64,000 bases of DNA from Pezicula radicicola (taxonomy: Eukaryota > Ascomycota > Leotiomycetes > Helotiales > Dermateaceae): contig PDUO01000003.1 of the NCBI GenBank assembly GCA_003008705.1, positions 876,793 through 940,792 on the forward strand, in the 5' to 3' direction. The notes below the pieces were generated by a model that worked only from the letters and a program-made list of their open reading frames with translations, was not told where the DNA came from and did not search any database. This document shows positions 26,010 to 37,861 of the stretch, one piece after another (within the stretch, counting starts at the first letter, position 1; the number at the start of each line of letters is the position of its first letter). The translations under genes were made by a program, and so were the position numbers.

Positions 26010-26937
26010 GTGTTGGTGATGTGCTTGCATATGAAAACTAAACTAGGTATCACGGCGTTAGGCGGTAGGGTATGGCGTTTTGCGCTGGCAGGTCAGATAA
26101 TTCAATGCCGAAAGAAGCCCTTTCTAAGACCAAGTCGTTATCCCGGGTGGAGTTCTATTAAACTTGTTGTTCAAGCTTGGTCTTAGAGTGCCAGACCATC
26201 AATCCTGACAAACACAACCTTCGGATAGATTTCCAGGCCCCAGGATATTTCCACTTACTCACAACCTTGCTACCGGTGTAAAGTACCAGGACATCTTCTG
26301 GCGAATTGCTTAACGCACCTATAACGGAGATAGAAGGCATTCTCACCATGTGCAGAATGGAGAAGAGCTATGCAGGACTTGGAGGGAAACAAGTATCCAT
26401 GCAATAGTCTTTGCAGTATTTTAAGAAGATAGTATGGAATGCCACTATGGAGGTTAATTCACATCTGGGTTGTCCCCTCACTCCTCAGCTCTACTCAGTA
26501 CAAAATTCCGCATCACTCACATCCTTACCGCACAGTTTCTACATAAAATCACCAGGACACTTGATTTTATTTTACGTCAAAAATCATGAACTGCTATGCC
26601 AGCATCTGTAAATTAGAAACTAACTACTGCATCGAGTCTGACATCAGTAAAACACTATGGCAGCTAGTATTGCTTTCAGTGCTGGTGAAGTAGGATGATG
26701 TTGTTTCTACACCCGTGTGGTCTGGTTGAATGGCAGAGGCAAAAGGTCTGTCTGTATTTCTATTGCAATAATCCCAACTGTTAGGTTATATATCACCACG
26801 AGTAAAGTCTAAACACAAAGCAGACTATTTCTACACAAAGATATGCCGTTATGTATCTTCCCACACAGCGTGCCGCTTCCACTCCAACTCTATCGGCTCA
26901 AAGAATATATCAATACCATTGGTACCAAAAACGCCAT
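26010..26937. other. Convergent intergenic region between VPS60 and the RTA1-like gene
   Basis: It holds the two 3' ends facing each other. Short frames only; nothing else is recognisable. Confidence 0.5.
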
Positions 26938-27995
26938 CTACTTATGCTCCTGCATCAAACCACCATTACTTCCATGACCCTCCAACTGAATTTCCTCTCG
27001 ACTTACACCAACCAACTTTTTTCTCCCGCTGATAATAGCACCTGGATGTATAATATTGAACAGCACCAACACACCCAACATTAAAACGCCATCAAAGATG
27101 TATACAAAGGCCTCATTCTTATTTAGTTTGCTATTGTTGGGGACCGAGAAGAGAATAACTCGAAATGTTGATCGGATCAAGATGAGTATGCTAGCGGCAT
27201 AGAGCGCCCGGATGTATTTCTTCCAAGGGGAAATTAGGGAGGCAGGAGTTGGATTGCGTGTAAGACGATAGTCGAAGATGCCACCAGTAACAATGAAGAT
27301 TCCGAAGAAGAGGAGTTGGAGGACAAGCCCAATTACCACAAGTGTCTTGCCGAGAGACATGCTGCCTGCTCTTGCCATGAGTCCTCCACCTAAGAATTAG
27401 AGACCGAAATTAGCGACGACATCTTTAGCGATATACAATGTCGTAATGCAGAGACTGCTTGGCTTACCTGAGCTTTGGACTAGGAAGGAGAAGACATCAC
27501 CACATACAAAGATCTTGGTGAGCCGGCTAGAACGAATCAAAGACAACTTCTCGCCTTCTGTGAGAAGAATGATCCGCCCCAAAATCATATAGATAGATGC
27601 AGCAAAAAGCGCAGGAGCAAGAAGGAGCAGTAATTCTTGCATGATGTAGGGGCTAAGATTGTCTTTATTGAAGTGCCCCAAGGCTCGACCAATATAACCG
27701 ATCCATTCGACTGCGACGACTCAGTAAAGTATAGCGGGTGAAGCAGGGTGGTAAGGACTCACAAAAGCCGCCGATGATGAGGGGAATGAAGTAGAATGTA
27801 CGCCGCTTTCCGGCTTGGAAGACGTGGATGAAGGTGGTGATGAAGAACAGGATGATGAAGATGATAGCTGCGGGAAGAGAGGGTATGTATCTGTAGATCA
27901 GATTAGATATTACTTTTCTGGACGAGCCAACCAACAACAGTCACGAACCTATACAGTTCAAAATCATTTGAGTTGGGATCATCCGTTCTTGCCAT
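26938..27995 (-). CDS. RTA1-like seven-helix membrane protein
   Basis: Predicted 289 residues. Exons: 27995-27949, 27890-27763, 27710-27468, 27389-26938. All three introns (52-78 nt) have GT-AG ends and keep frame. The translation shows hydrophobic helices and RTA1-family blocks: YIPSLPAAIIFIILFF, IGGFFEWIGYIGRAL, LLLLAPALFAASIYMILGRI, the motif VQSSGGGLMARAG and a late segment with RSTFRV. The family includes yeast Rta1, Rtm1 and Rsb1, lipid-translocating or drug-resistance related proteins of the plasma membrane or ER. The substrate cannot be told from sequence. The C-terminus is short, charged and cytosolic-looking (HGSNGGLMQEHK). It is divergent from the Zn2Cys6 gene, with about 0.86 kb between starts. 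Confidence 0.93.
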
Positions 27996-28631
27996 CTTGG
28001 CAGCTTGCGAAGATAGGTATTGATCTTTAGACGAAGTTTTGTGGAAGTGTTTTTTGGAATTGAAAAGGGAAGGTGATGTAGTAGTAGTAGTAGTGCTTAA
28101 GCGATGTACTGTACAAAAGGTTGGGAGAATGAACAACACAAGAGTAAGTAACTTCGAATGGACCTGAGCTCATACAGAAAAGGGCGGCGACAGAAAACAT
28201 TTATATGAATGGACGGCATGCTTGAGATAAGACGGCTTGATACAAATCTAGTCTTCAATAGTATTGTTGTCTTCGTGTCGATGTGCAGACTGTCTTTGAT
28301 CGCGTATGACAAGGTAGAAAAAAGGACGGAACGCTCACCAATCGTATTGTTTTCCACCCGATGAAGCGAGTACGTCCAATACGACGAAAGCGGTACCAAG
28401 CATTTGGGCGCGTCGGGGGCCAGCTGGATGTACGGAGTACTGTATGAGCAGAAGAAGCAAGCCGCTGGATAACGTAAGTCGCTGGCCCTGCACTCATAAC
28501 AATAACGACACACCTTAAAATTACCAACCCAGGGGTTTACGGACCTTGATCCTATCACACTACCGTACTGTACTACCGTACTACTACTGTCTTCGACATC
28601 ATACAGTATCACCATGTCCGGCCCCCCCCTA

Positions 28632-28671
28632 TGAGAGAGAGGGATAGAGAGGGATAGAGGGATAGATAGAA
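28632..28671. repeat. GAGAGGGATA purine-rich microsatellite
   Basis: Tandem degenerate units of GAGAGGGATA / GAGGGATAGATA run just after a run of C. It lies in the promoter interval of two divergent genes. Confidence 0.75.
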
Positions 28672-28705
28672 GGCCATACCACAAGGCAGGCGGCAGCAGC
28701 AGCAA

Positions 28706-28732
28706 GCCTCAGCCCTCAGCCTCAGCCCTCAG
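28706..28732. repeat. CCTCAGC / CCTCAGCC short tandem repeat
   Basis: Alternating CCTCAGC and CCTCAG units, four copies, sit about 120 bp upstream of the transcription-factor start. Confidence 0.7.
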
Positions 28733-28850
28733 GGTTCGGCAGAGGCATGTCCAGCAACAGCCCATTTCCTATTTGATAAGTGGCCAGCGCGACATCGAGA
28801 GGTAATAATCATACCTTCCTAGGACTGCTCGACTTTATTTCCGAGACAGT

Positions 28851-30788
28851 ATGGAGGGGGACGCACGGAAAGTAAAGCCCCGACGCGCGCATCAAAAGAG
28901 CCGCAATGGTTGCAGTCAGTGTAAATCCCGGAAGATCAAGGTGTGTGATTATTCTTCCCAAAACCCTCTACAGCCTGTCTCTTTTGATCTCCATCTAGCA
29001 CAAGCTTTATTCATGTCACGTCATTTCAGAGTCAATATGACCTGCATATCATTGTTCCTCAATAGGAATGGGCTGGGGGGGGGATAGACCCAAGTTTAAC
29101 TACAAGCGTCGATCAATGATGAGAAATTAAGGCGCTCGTCTTCTACATATCGATACGGAAGCACTTTTCTTTTTTCTACGGTTATGTCCAAGATATGCTA
29201 ATAAGTCCACCAGTGCGACGAAACTAAACCGACTTGTAGCAAATGCAAACATTATGGAACAGCATGCTCATACCTCCAAACACAACCACTTAGAGGCCTT
29301 ACAAACACCGCAATTCCCAGCAAGTTTAAACCGCGAGTTTGTTTTGCACTTATCCAAACTAATTGGATTTTTCAGAAGACACCAACCCCAGTCCCACGGC
29401 CATTCCATCACCACTAACGCAAACCTCAATCTCAAGTCCCTCATATCCTCTCTCGAATCCTTCCCCTTCTAACTCGACCGCTTTTACCATGCTAGACTTG
29501 GAGCTTCTCCACTCTTGGACCACCCACATCGCCGAGAAAAGCTTCGCTGCGCAAATACTCAATAATAAAAGGGTCTACCTCATGAAAACCGCCTTCGTCG
29601 AACTAGCCTTTGACAACCCATTTCTTATGCACGAGATACTTTCTCTGTCGGCCCTTTATCTTGCAAGCATGAGCCCAGCTAATGCCACTCGCTATCACAT
29701 GGCGTCTGGCATGCATCATGATCAAGCGCTCTCGCTCTACCAAGCCACTCTCACATCTCTCTCCCGAGAAAATTGCCACGCCTGCTTCGCATGCAGCACT
29801 CTATTGTCGATTCATATATGTGCAAGCTGGAGTCTTCAATCCAACACGATTTCAAATCCTTTTGCTCCTTTTTCGGAATCTGCACATATCCAGTGGATGA
29901 AGATGCACATCGGCCATAAGGCTTTAGTCTCTGTAGTCTGGGAGGATATCCGTGGTATGTAAATTTTCTAAAAGTCCTTACAAATTCTCCCGTTGCTTAT
30001 GGCACGCTCAGCCTGAGTCAATCAAGTCATCTCAAATGATTCAGGGTATAACCTCCCTCTGGAAAGGCTGTCTACCAGAAGATTCAAATAGGTCGCATCA
30101 CAAGCCCATGCAAAGTGTACAAGCACTTGGCTTGCGGGATTGGGGTAGCTCAATGATGAGTGTATCATGAACACTAGTTACAATTCTTACCTGAATAAGC
30201 CGCATCAATTAAACTAACATTTGATATTAAGATGGACCATTATCACCACTTTTCAAACCGTGGTTAGGATTATCAGACACGGACGCTACACCACTTCCAC
30301 CAGCAGAAGAGCAACAAATCGACCTTCTATGTGAAGCCTGGGTTTCTTCAACCCTTCCAGAATCCGACATCAAAGTACTAAATAAGACTCTTCAAACTCT
30401 ACGCCGTATGATTTCTATCGGATCGACAAACCACGCCATAAGTAGGGAGACCGCAACATTAGCATGGATCACGCAAGTCTCAGAAGAATATGTTAAGCTA
30501 GTCGAAACACGAGTTCCTGAGGCTATGCTTATTCTGGCGACTTATTGTGTCTTGCTGAAGAGAATTGCTTACCTTTGGTGGTGTAGCGGGATTGCTGAAA
30601 AGTTGTTCACTATTGCCATGGAGGTTTTGGACGCACCGGCGGAAGAGGGAAAGTGGGAGAGATGGGTGAGATGGCCTGCTCAGCAAGTTTCTGGTCCCCA
30701 ATTTCCAAAAGCCGGGGAAGAGCAATGGGAGATCACCACGAAGTGTCCCGAATGTGTTGCGACCGGTGCTAATTGTACGCATCTATAG
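28851..30788 (+). CDS. Zn2Cys6 fungal transcription factor
   Basis: About 424 residues. The N-terminus carries a binuclear zinc cluster with spacing C-x2-C-x6-C-x6-C-x2-C-x6-C: GCSQCKSRKIK, then CDETKPTCSKCKHYGTAC. Modelled exons: 28851-28940, 29214-29323, 29437-29954, 30232-30788. Intron 1 (273 nt, GTGTGT donor) falls inside the cluster, just before the third Cys, a common position in fungal genes. Intron 3 (277 nt) has a GTATGT donor and an ACTAAC branch. Intron 2 is the weak point: the frame must change between 29275 and 29402. The model with donor GTTTAA and acceptor after CACTAACGC keeps frame, but the donor is poor. The middle region (LDLELLHSWTTHIAEKSF, then LMHEILSLSALYLAS) resembles the fungal-specific regulatory domain of UPC2-like C6 factors. 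It probably binds DNA in the nucleus; targets are unknown. It converges on an SDR gene. Confidence 0.87.
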
Positions 30789-31076
30789 CTGGAAGCTAAT
30801 AGGCTTAGGACTTCCATTATTTCTCTCCTGATTAAGGATTGAACTTAGCTCACAGGCGTAACACTGGAGATAACACTATGTACATCTTTGATATTTGGTA
30901 CATTCGATCATCTCCTAATGCAACGATTCAAAAAGCTCGATCTAAGCTACCTAAGATTTCGATCTCTGAACTTGGATTTGATGAATCTGCTCAATGGTGA
31001 TTATGTTATCAAGCTTAGAAATTGCGAAGGGCGGAAGGCAAAATTTAGTGAGCTGTATTCCGAGATTCCAAGGTTC

Positions 31077-32315
31077 TCAAACCTGCCCGTTAGCAAAAAG
31101 CGTCCTTCCGCCGTCAATAACAACATTTGTCCCCTCAACATAAGCCCCAGCCCTCGAGCATAAAAACAAAATCACCCCCGCCAAGTCGTCCAGACCTCCT
31201 GCTCTCTTCGCGGGCACCTTCTGGACTAAATCGCCAAAGATATCTGCACCAGCTCCCGTGCCCATAGGATTCATAGCCGAAGGTACAACTATAACCCCAT
31301 CAGTAAGATCTCTATCTCTAAAAAATTCTCTGCTTGCAAGGAAACAGGAAAATGGGAGAGAACTTACAACCAGGATTAATACCACAGACCCGAACATACC
31401 ACCTAGCAAATTTACTAGCCAGTAAACCAACAAGATGATCCGTAGCCGCCTTCGTAGCAGCGTAACTCATCATATCAACATTCGTCGCATTATGCAAACT
31501 AGCAATACTACTCGTCACGACCACCACTCCTCTCCCATGATCCCTCCCCTTACTTCCATCTCCCATCTCAATCTCTCCAGCCTTAGCCAGCAAATCCACG
31601 AGAGCAACCGATAGGAAATAATGAGCCATGACGTTTATCTGGAAGGATCTCGTCCAGTCGTCGTACTCGGAGGACCAGAGTGAGGCTTGGAGTTCCGGGA
31701 GGGGAGCTGTGAGTACATTGCAGGAGATGGGAGGATCACGACGGATTCCCGCGTTGGATATTAGCATGTCGAGATGACTTTCTTGCGAGCGGATTATGTC
31801 GGCTACTGTTTGAATTCCCTCTTTTGAGGTTAGGTCACAGGAGAATCTAGTGGCAATTAGTGATTTAGTTTGGGGAAAACATGGTTTTGGCAAGGAAATG
31901 CATAGGGGAATATTGCGTTTAAGAGCGGATTCCTCCCCTTTCCCCTCGTCGCTAAATAACTCCAGACACAGCCAGGTAAGGACAAGCGCTACTTACGCAC
32001 AAGCAATCCCCCCAGATTCCTTTCCCAAAGCACACAGTTCCTCCTGGACCTGCTCAATAGGGTCATTCTTCAATCCACAAACATAAACTTTAACACCATT
32101 CGTGACAAGTCCCTGGTTTCCATATGTCAGTCATGTGATAAATTAAGTTTCACATCCGTCCGCTCATCTGGAAGGAAGAAAAGGAGAAGGTAAATATAGA
32201 GACGATGACAACGACTGACCTTAGCAATCATCAACCCAATCCCACTAGTTCCGCCAGTAACAAGTGCAACGCGGCCCTTCACCGAAAAGAGAGAGGAGAT
32301 TTCGGTCGTTGCCAT
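31077..32315 (-). CDS. Short-chain dehydrogenase/reductase
   Basis: About 309 residues; a cytosolic NAD(P)-dependent oxidoreductase of the classical SDR fold. The cofactor motif TGGTSGIG lies at about residues 21-28, the structural motif SNAG in the middle, catalytic Ser in VVVTSSIASLHN and the YAATK pair (Tyr and Lys of YxxxK). The C-terminal part (LAGVILFLCSRAGAYVEGTN, then VVIDGG) is typical of the family. Exons: 32315-32220, 32112-31997, 31846-31368, about 31315-31077. The first two introns are clean. The last has donor GTAAGT but its acceptor is ambiguous, and the AG before 31315 keeps frame. It resembles fungal RhlG/3-oxoacyl-reductase-like SDRs, so the substrate could be an acyl chain or a secondary metabolite; unknown. 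It is convergent with the Zn2Cys6 gene 288 bp away. Confidence 0.9.
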
Positions 32316-33236
32316 GTTTCCTATTTTGTGAGCAAGACGAGCTCGTTGACGAAGATGATACGGGGAACGGGGTGAGAGAGTAAGACTGGCCTAAAAATTA
32401 TGTAGTGAATTTAATGGAAGTAATTCGAAGACAACAGTATGGAAGGGACACCTTAAGGCAAGATTACAATGGCGCAAGGTAGGTAAGTAGAGCCGGCTTC
32501 CTTGTGGTTATTTGGTGGGAGACGGAAGTGGGGGAAAGCCACACAGCCTTCGGACCTTCCGACGACTGGACGGTCCGATGACAAGATTCTCGAGCAACCC
32601 CAATCACTTTACTGTACTAAACGCTTTTAAGATGTTATTGTAATTAGCTATCTACAATTAAGATATAAGAGATAGACTTAAGTAATCTACTTAATTTATG
32701 TAACTTACTTCACGTATAACCCTAACCAAAATGATATTTTAAGAAAGCAATTTTTACCTTACAATACGCGTCTAAAATATCCAAAATATTCCTTCATCAT
32801 TTATATTAAGAACTTCTACAGAATAGAGCTACCCATAGGTTGACTGCTGATGCGGGAGCTTGTTATGTCTCATGCAAGACTGTTTCTTACCTACCTCCCT
32901 TAGGTAGCCCCTTTGCTTTCATTTCTATACCTTTCTTCTATTATCTGTGGTGATCTGGCTGCTTCATTATTCAACTCATACAAACAAACTCAGTCATTAA
33001 TAGCAATACATTAATTAACAGCGTTTTATAAACAGTCGTCTATAACAATGACTGCTAGTCTCCAATGGAGGAGAATCCAATTGCTCTCGGAAGAATGTTC
33101 ATACTTCTTTTGACTCATGCATTAACACTTGCTTGCCCAGCCTATTCCGCTATAGTTCATACACACCCATACCCATATCATTCATCGGTCTTTTATAGTG
33201 TATCCATCCACCCTAATGAATCATAAAAGAGGACGC
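32316..33236. other. Intergenic region, AT-rich in part
   Basis: The stretch 32.63-32.83 kb is rich in A and T with many TTA/TAA words and looks like decayed DNA. A CT-rich part follows. No gene is seen. Confidence 0.5.
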
Positions 33237-34445
33237 TTAGTCAGGAGTTGCCACCCGTAGTGCCTCAAATAGAGATTCTCGCTCAATGAGCTGCACCTTT
33301 AAAAGGACTAGAAATGTCAGCTGCTGAAAGACTCGAGACATGTCAACGACTAAGCCAATATACATACTGCAGCATTGATTCATACTCCTGCAAATCCTCA
33401 TCCATGTGGTCGTACTCATATTTCCAACCCTTTTTGCTTCCAGCAAATCGTACGTAGATGGGAGTCTCTGGGAATTCCATCTTTTTCTCGATAGGCTTTG
33501 CAGCCACAACCAGTTGTAGTGCTCCTGGCATAGAAGTATCATCCAGGCAACATTCGTCCTGGAAGGAGTTAGCTGGATAACAGGCATAGGAGGCTCTATG
33601 TAGTGACGACGGCCTGAAATAGTATTTCATGACACCCTGGCTGTAAGCAAACCAGCAAAGGGAAAGGGAGTGGTAGGACAAGAAATAGGATGAGGAAGGC
33701 ATACTTCAATGTTTTGCAAAGGCGTTATAATGCGATCCTTGTGGAGACATTTATACACACCATTTTCAAAGAATCCGGGAGAAGATAACGCAGCATCGGG
33801 ACCGTCCGGCATGGTATTCCTGGGCTTGTCATCCAAATCCATCTCGACTTGGATTCCTTGGCAATGTTGCTGAAATCCCACTTTGTTTAAGCTCAGTGGA
33901 GACATAGATTTAATATCAGCGGTATACGCTTTGATTTCCTCGACACGAGAGCTCAACTCGTTCTTCGTTTTCTCCAATTCCATTTCGAGTTCTGCCTTCT
34001 GCTTCTCTAATTCTGCTTTACGGTCCACTTGCTTCTTCAAGTCCCGTTGTCGATCCATCATTCGAAGGTGATGATCGTAGCTTTCAAGCTCATTACCTAA
34101 CGACATATCATCGAAATGACCAACTACGGAGCCGAGTGAATCTTCTGAGGCTGCCTGGTATCCAGGTTGCTTGCGTGAAGTACGGGACGGGCTGGCGATA
34201 GGCCGGTTGAGTGAAGCTTCAGAACCAAGTGAGTCGGAGCTCATGCAATCGCTGCGAGACTTCGACCGAAGACGGTTGTCCCAAGGACTAGACCTAACAG
34301 CTGTGCCTGTGGATCCATCGGAAACGTCATTGCGGCGGCGTTTGGTTGGTGAAGACGTATTTGGGTGGGAATGGCTTGGGATACCACCCTCTGACGGGGT
34401 ACGAGATCGCTTGTGCGTCTGAGTCTGGCTCTGAGTCTGGCTCAT
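33237..34445 (-). CDS. Uncharacterised coiled-coil protein
   Basis: Predicted 366 residues; exons 34445-33705, 33636-33364 and 33323-33237, each a multiple of three. The first third is polar and basic (Gln/Thr repeats MSQTQSQTQTHKRSRTP, the basic patch SPTKRRRND) and looks disordered and nuclear. The centre is a coiled coil (RDLKKQVDRKAELEKQKAEL, then EMELEKTKNELSSRVEEIKA). The C-terminal part has several Cys and Trp and reads as a small folded domain (PETPIYVRFAGSKKGWKYEY). I do not recognise the family. The acceptor of intron 1 is the second AG of CAGCCAG, because only that one keeps frame. The donor of intron 2 is GTATAT, so that boundary is less sure. A 5' leader intron (34532-34467) and an upstream ATG at 34638 precede the start. 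Confidence 0.75.
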
Positions 34446-35105
34446 TGTAGGAGGAAGAGGAACGACCTGCAGCAATTGATGACTTAACTTGACGTAGATA
34501 ATGAAGCTGGGGCCAAGAAAGAGGACACTTACTGCTCAAAGAGAGGAGCGCTGTAAGTATGGGGCTATTTGATTGCTGATTGAAGATGCTGAAACCAAAA
34601 GCAAATTCAGAGCCGTGGTATTTGTTGACAGACGGCATTCGTGGCTGGCAAGTTCTGATATTTTAAACACTATGAAGCACCATGACTCCTTCCGAGTTGG
34701 TCGAGACACATCCTAGCCAGCTTTACCAAAACGCTCTTTCCTAGACTCTCCTAATACTGCAGCAGACTGAGCACTTCGACAGCACTTTCTACTTGAGTCG
34801 CAGAATTTGATTATCGCTTATGCAGCACGATTAATACGTGATTTATCGGATCATTTCACCACAATCTTTTAAACCTCTTGACTGGAAGAATTTGGGGGAT
34901 GCAAATACCCAGTAGTTTCAATCCAAAACCTTGTGGCCCTGAATCGACGAGGATAAACTATTAGTCAATCCTAGACGGCCGTAACCTTTAGACACGAGAT
35001 ACTTCGTACTGTATAGCAGCCCATCTGTTGCACGCTGATTTTTTTAGCCAGTACTTCCAAGCATACTCATGTCAAATTCTGTTCAACTAGTAAAATCATA
35101 TTCAA
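34446..35105. other. Leader and intergenic region
   Basis: The left part is the leader of the coiled-coil gene, with a GTAAGT...CTGCAG intron at 34532-34467 on the minus strand. The rest is intergenic up to the 3' end of the DnaJC28-like gene. Confidence 0.5.
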
Positions 35106-36946
35106 TCATGACTCCTTTGCAAACAGATCATTCCAAAACTCCTTAAATCCATAATGTGGCTTCCTGGAATCGTAGACCTGAGCTTTCTCGCCACCAAATC
35201 TCTCTAGTACACTACCAGGCCGATGACCAATTTTTTCTACAAGGGCCTTCGTGGGCTTCGCTGCACGTTCTTTGATTGCTTGTGATAGTTGGGGAGCAAC
35301 ATCTGCGTAACATGATTGAAGCTCGCGATCAAGTGAGAAATATGGCTTTTTGGCCAGGTCGGGAGCCATGAGATTATAAGAGCGGGTGAGGCTGTTGAGA
35401 TTCGATACTGCAAGTTTCAGGTAGGATATCTCAGCAGCTTCCCAGGATGGGAGGCGGAATGGCGCTAGGAGAGGCGCTTTTGGGAGAGTGTTAGGAGTTG
35501 GCACATCACTTATAGTCTGAGGGTCGCTAGGAAGTACTTTGGCATCCAAGAAGGAAATTTCTGCATCCTTATTTTCAGCTGAAGCCTGTATCGGATAAGA
35601 GATTAGTGGAGATGGTGAGTCCGACGCTGCTTCCTGAACGACATTCACGATAACATGATTGTCCGTGAAATTCGTCGGAACAGCAGTCGGTTCAACGGAA
35701 CAAGTCTTCTTTGGGTTGTTGATGCGCTCAGATTCCGCGTAAATATCTGCCAAGCGCATCTGTTCCTGTAAAGATCCGCCTCTGCTTGATAGTGATCTTG
35801 CAGCTTGGCGCTTCCCTATGGCCAGAAACTCGGAGTCAGTTTACTTATTCTAGATATAACGAAAGTAACTCAGACAAATTTCCGGCGCAATGAGTAGATT
35901 CGACCTAGAAGGGATATATTTGCTCCGCGAACTTGAGACTTACAATCATTGCGCAGCCGTGAGCGAAACACATTGGCGGCTTTGACAAGTTCTTGTTGCT
36001 TTTCGATCCAAGGTGGCACAATATCTTGCCGTTGAATCATCTTGTTCAGAATATATTCTGTTGTATCGATGAAGGGATTATCTGCCCTAGGATCCCTTTG
36101 GATTGCTTTGCCCCGTGGGATATTCTTAAATTGTCCTCTGGCAATAGCATCCTCAATTCGTTCATTGGCCAAAGCAGCAAGGCCACGAACTGAATTTGGC
36201 ATCGCCCTTGCGCCTGGTGTGAATCTCTCCTTCAACTCCTTCCGCATTTCTTCTCTCTCTTTATCTGTCATCTGTGTATCCTTCGAACTTGCATATATGC
36301 TGGTCTTGTCTCTAGCATTTGCCAACCTCTGGCCCGATGTTTGTTTGGGTTCTCTTCTCAATCGCAGATCAACTATTGGTGACGGTATTTTTGCTGGCCC
36401 TCTCAATTCGGGTTTCAATGGTTTCCGAGCATCATCCAGCATCCGCAGCATAGTGTCCTCAGGGTTCTCACTCCCAGCCCATGACTGAGCTGTTGCTATG
36501 TCTTGTGATCCTCGGCCGACATGTGACGATAAACCAGCTTGAACAAAGGCCGTCGCATTCTCTGATCTGAATTTGTGTGCCTCCAATTTCTCCAATAGTT
36601 TTGCTTTTAATTCCTCAGAGAAACCTGCCTCTTCCACAGCTTTGCGGCCCGCTCGACCTCCTTCGAAAAATGCATCTTCTGTTGCTTGGGAAAGTCGTCG
36701 TGACATTGCACCACCTTGCTCTCGTCCATCAATACTACTTTCCTTCGACCTTTTGTCCAATATCTGTGACTTAATTACGTTCTCGTCTTCTACCTCGGGC
36801 CTGTCTACTTGTGATGACTGAAGTGGCGATAGTTGGGAGAACATCAGCGAGCTAGTCTTGAGGGGTCTGTAGAAGGCATTTTGCCGTGCTGAAGCTCGCA
36901 GACAGCGGGCACACATGTACGGCGCTTGACCTACTTTTCCGGGCAT
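35106..36946 (-). CDS. DnaJ homolog subfamily C member 28-like (DUF1992) protein
   Basis: Predicted 570 residues in two exons, 36946-35944 and 35815-35106. The intron has donor GTAAGT and acceptor CATAG, and joins RSRLRND to WKRQAARS in frame. The conserved core of the family is present at about residues 260-345: LAALANERIEDAIARGQFKN, IPRGKAIQ, ADNPFIDTTEYILNKMIQRQ, IVPPWIEKQQEL. This is the DnaJC28 conserved domain. There is no J domain with HPD, as in other fungal members. The N-terminus (MPGKVGQAPYMCARCLRASA, then RQNAFYRP) is basic, Ser/Arg-rich and free of acidic residues, so mitochondrial import is likely (inference). The C-terminal third contains LKLAVSNLNSLTRSYNLMAP and ends in KEFWNDLFAKES. 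The biochemical function of the family is poorly known. Confidence 0.87.
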
Positions 36947-37861
36947 ATAGGATAAAGTATCTGCAGAAATGGTAAGGATAGAGGTGAGGTTGTGGCGATG
37001 GAAGTTAAGACATCAGCTACCAACCCTGCACGATGGTTTACTAAGCGAGTCTGTATCTTATCGCCGAAAGATCTCCTTTTCTCTACAGTTAGGCGACGGC
37101 TTGTTGGAGGAAGACCCAGTTCTGACAATTTACAGCAAACTAGAATTATACTTATACTTAGAAGGAATTAGTTACAAAGCGCGGACATTGATGGAAGCAA
37201 TTATCGAATGGATCTTTGATGCTTTTGCGATAAATGTCAACAACAGTTCTTGCTTAGGTAATGTTACAAACTTGTTTCGACCTGTAAATACCTCTAATCT
37301 GCTGACGCTCTTGAAGTTAAGAGGACCTATAGATAATACTTGTTTTGTAGAAAGCCTCCTTTATCTATTGCGCAATTTATATATAAAATATAGTATTACT
37401 AATACAAATATACTTTATAGACTACAATAGAGTTAAAGGGGAGTGTTACTATCTTCTACATAGTGGCATAACAGGAATCAAAACATTCGGATCATTTAAA
37501 GGTTATCCGAGGTTTCTACAACATCGATTTTTACTAGTATTTCAGCATAGCCAAGTCCGCCAAGGCGCTATATAGAATTTACATTTGAGCCGGGGGGGGA
37601 TACTGTAGGTACTTTGAGGGAATTATCATTGCGTATTACTGTGAGAAGGAGTAATAAATCCATGTCTCATGGGGATCCAAACGCCAAAAGGTGTTCCAGT
37701 GTCGAAGTACATTAGTATTCGCTAATCCATGCCCATGTGAATGCAGATGCCAAACTGGTGGGCGCTCATAAAATTCTCACATGGTGAATTCGCTTTCATT
37801 GCGTTGTCACGCTGTCCATTTCATCTTAGCCACTTCGCCATCATCATGTTGATCGTTCCCC
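36947..37861. other. Intergenic region, AT-rich centre
   Basis: The part from 37.13 to 37.45 kb is AT-rich; a plus-strand frame of about 150 codons there is rich in Leu, Asn and Ile and has no family features. GC is higher on both sides. No gene supported. Confidence 0.45.

Larger units (their letters stand above)
27996..28850. promoter_or_regulatory. Divergent promoter interval, RTA1-like / Zn2Cys6 genes
   Basis: About 0.86 kb between two divergent starts. It contains several low-complexity tracts: TAGTAG repeats at about 28078-28094, GTAC-rich palindromic words around 28430-28600, a GAGAGGGATA array at 28632-28671 and alternating CCTCAGC units at 28706-28732. Both genes could share control from here (inference). 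Confidence 0.5.

Noticed and set aside
33560..33612. Possible extra intron in the coiled-coil gene (GTCGTC to CTAACTCCTTCCAG)
   Set aside because: The branch and acceptor look good, but the donor is poor and the sequence is open in frame, so it is kept as coding.
34327..34638. Frame from ATG 34638 as the true start of the coiled-coil gene
   Set aside because: All plausible acceptors leave it out of frame with the main coding exon, so it is treated as a leader ORF.
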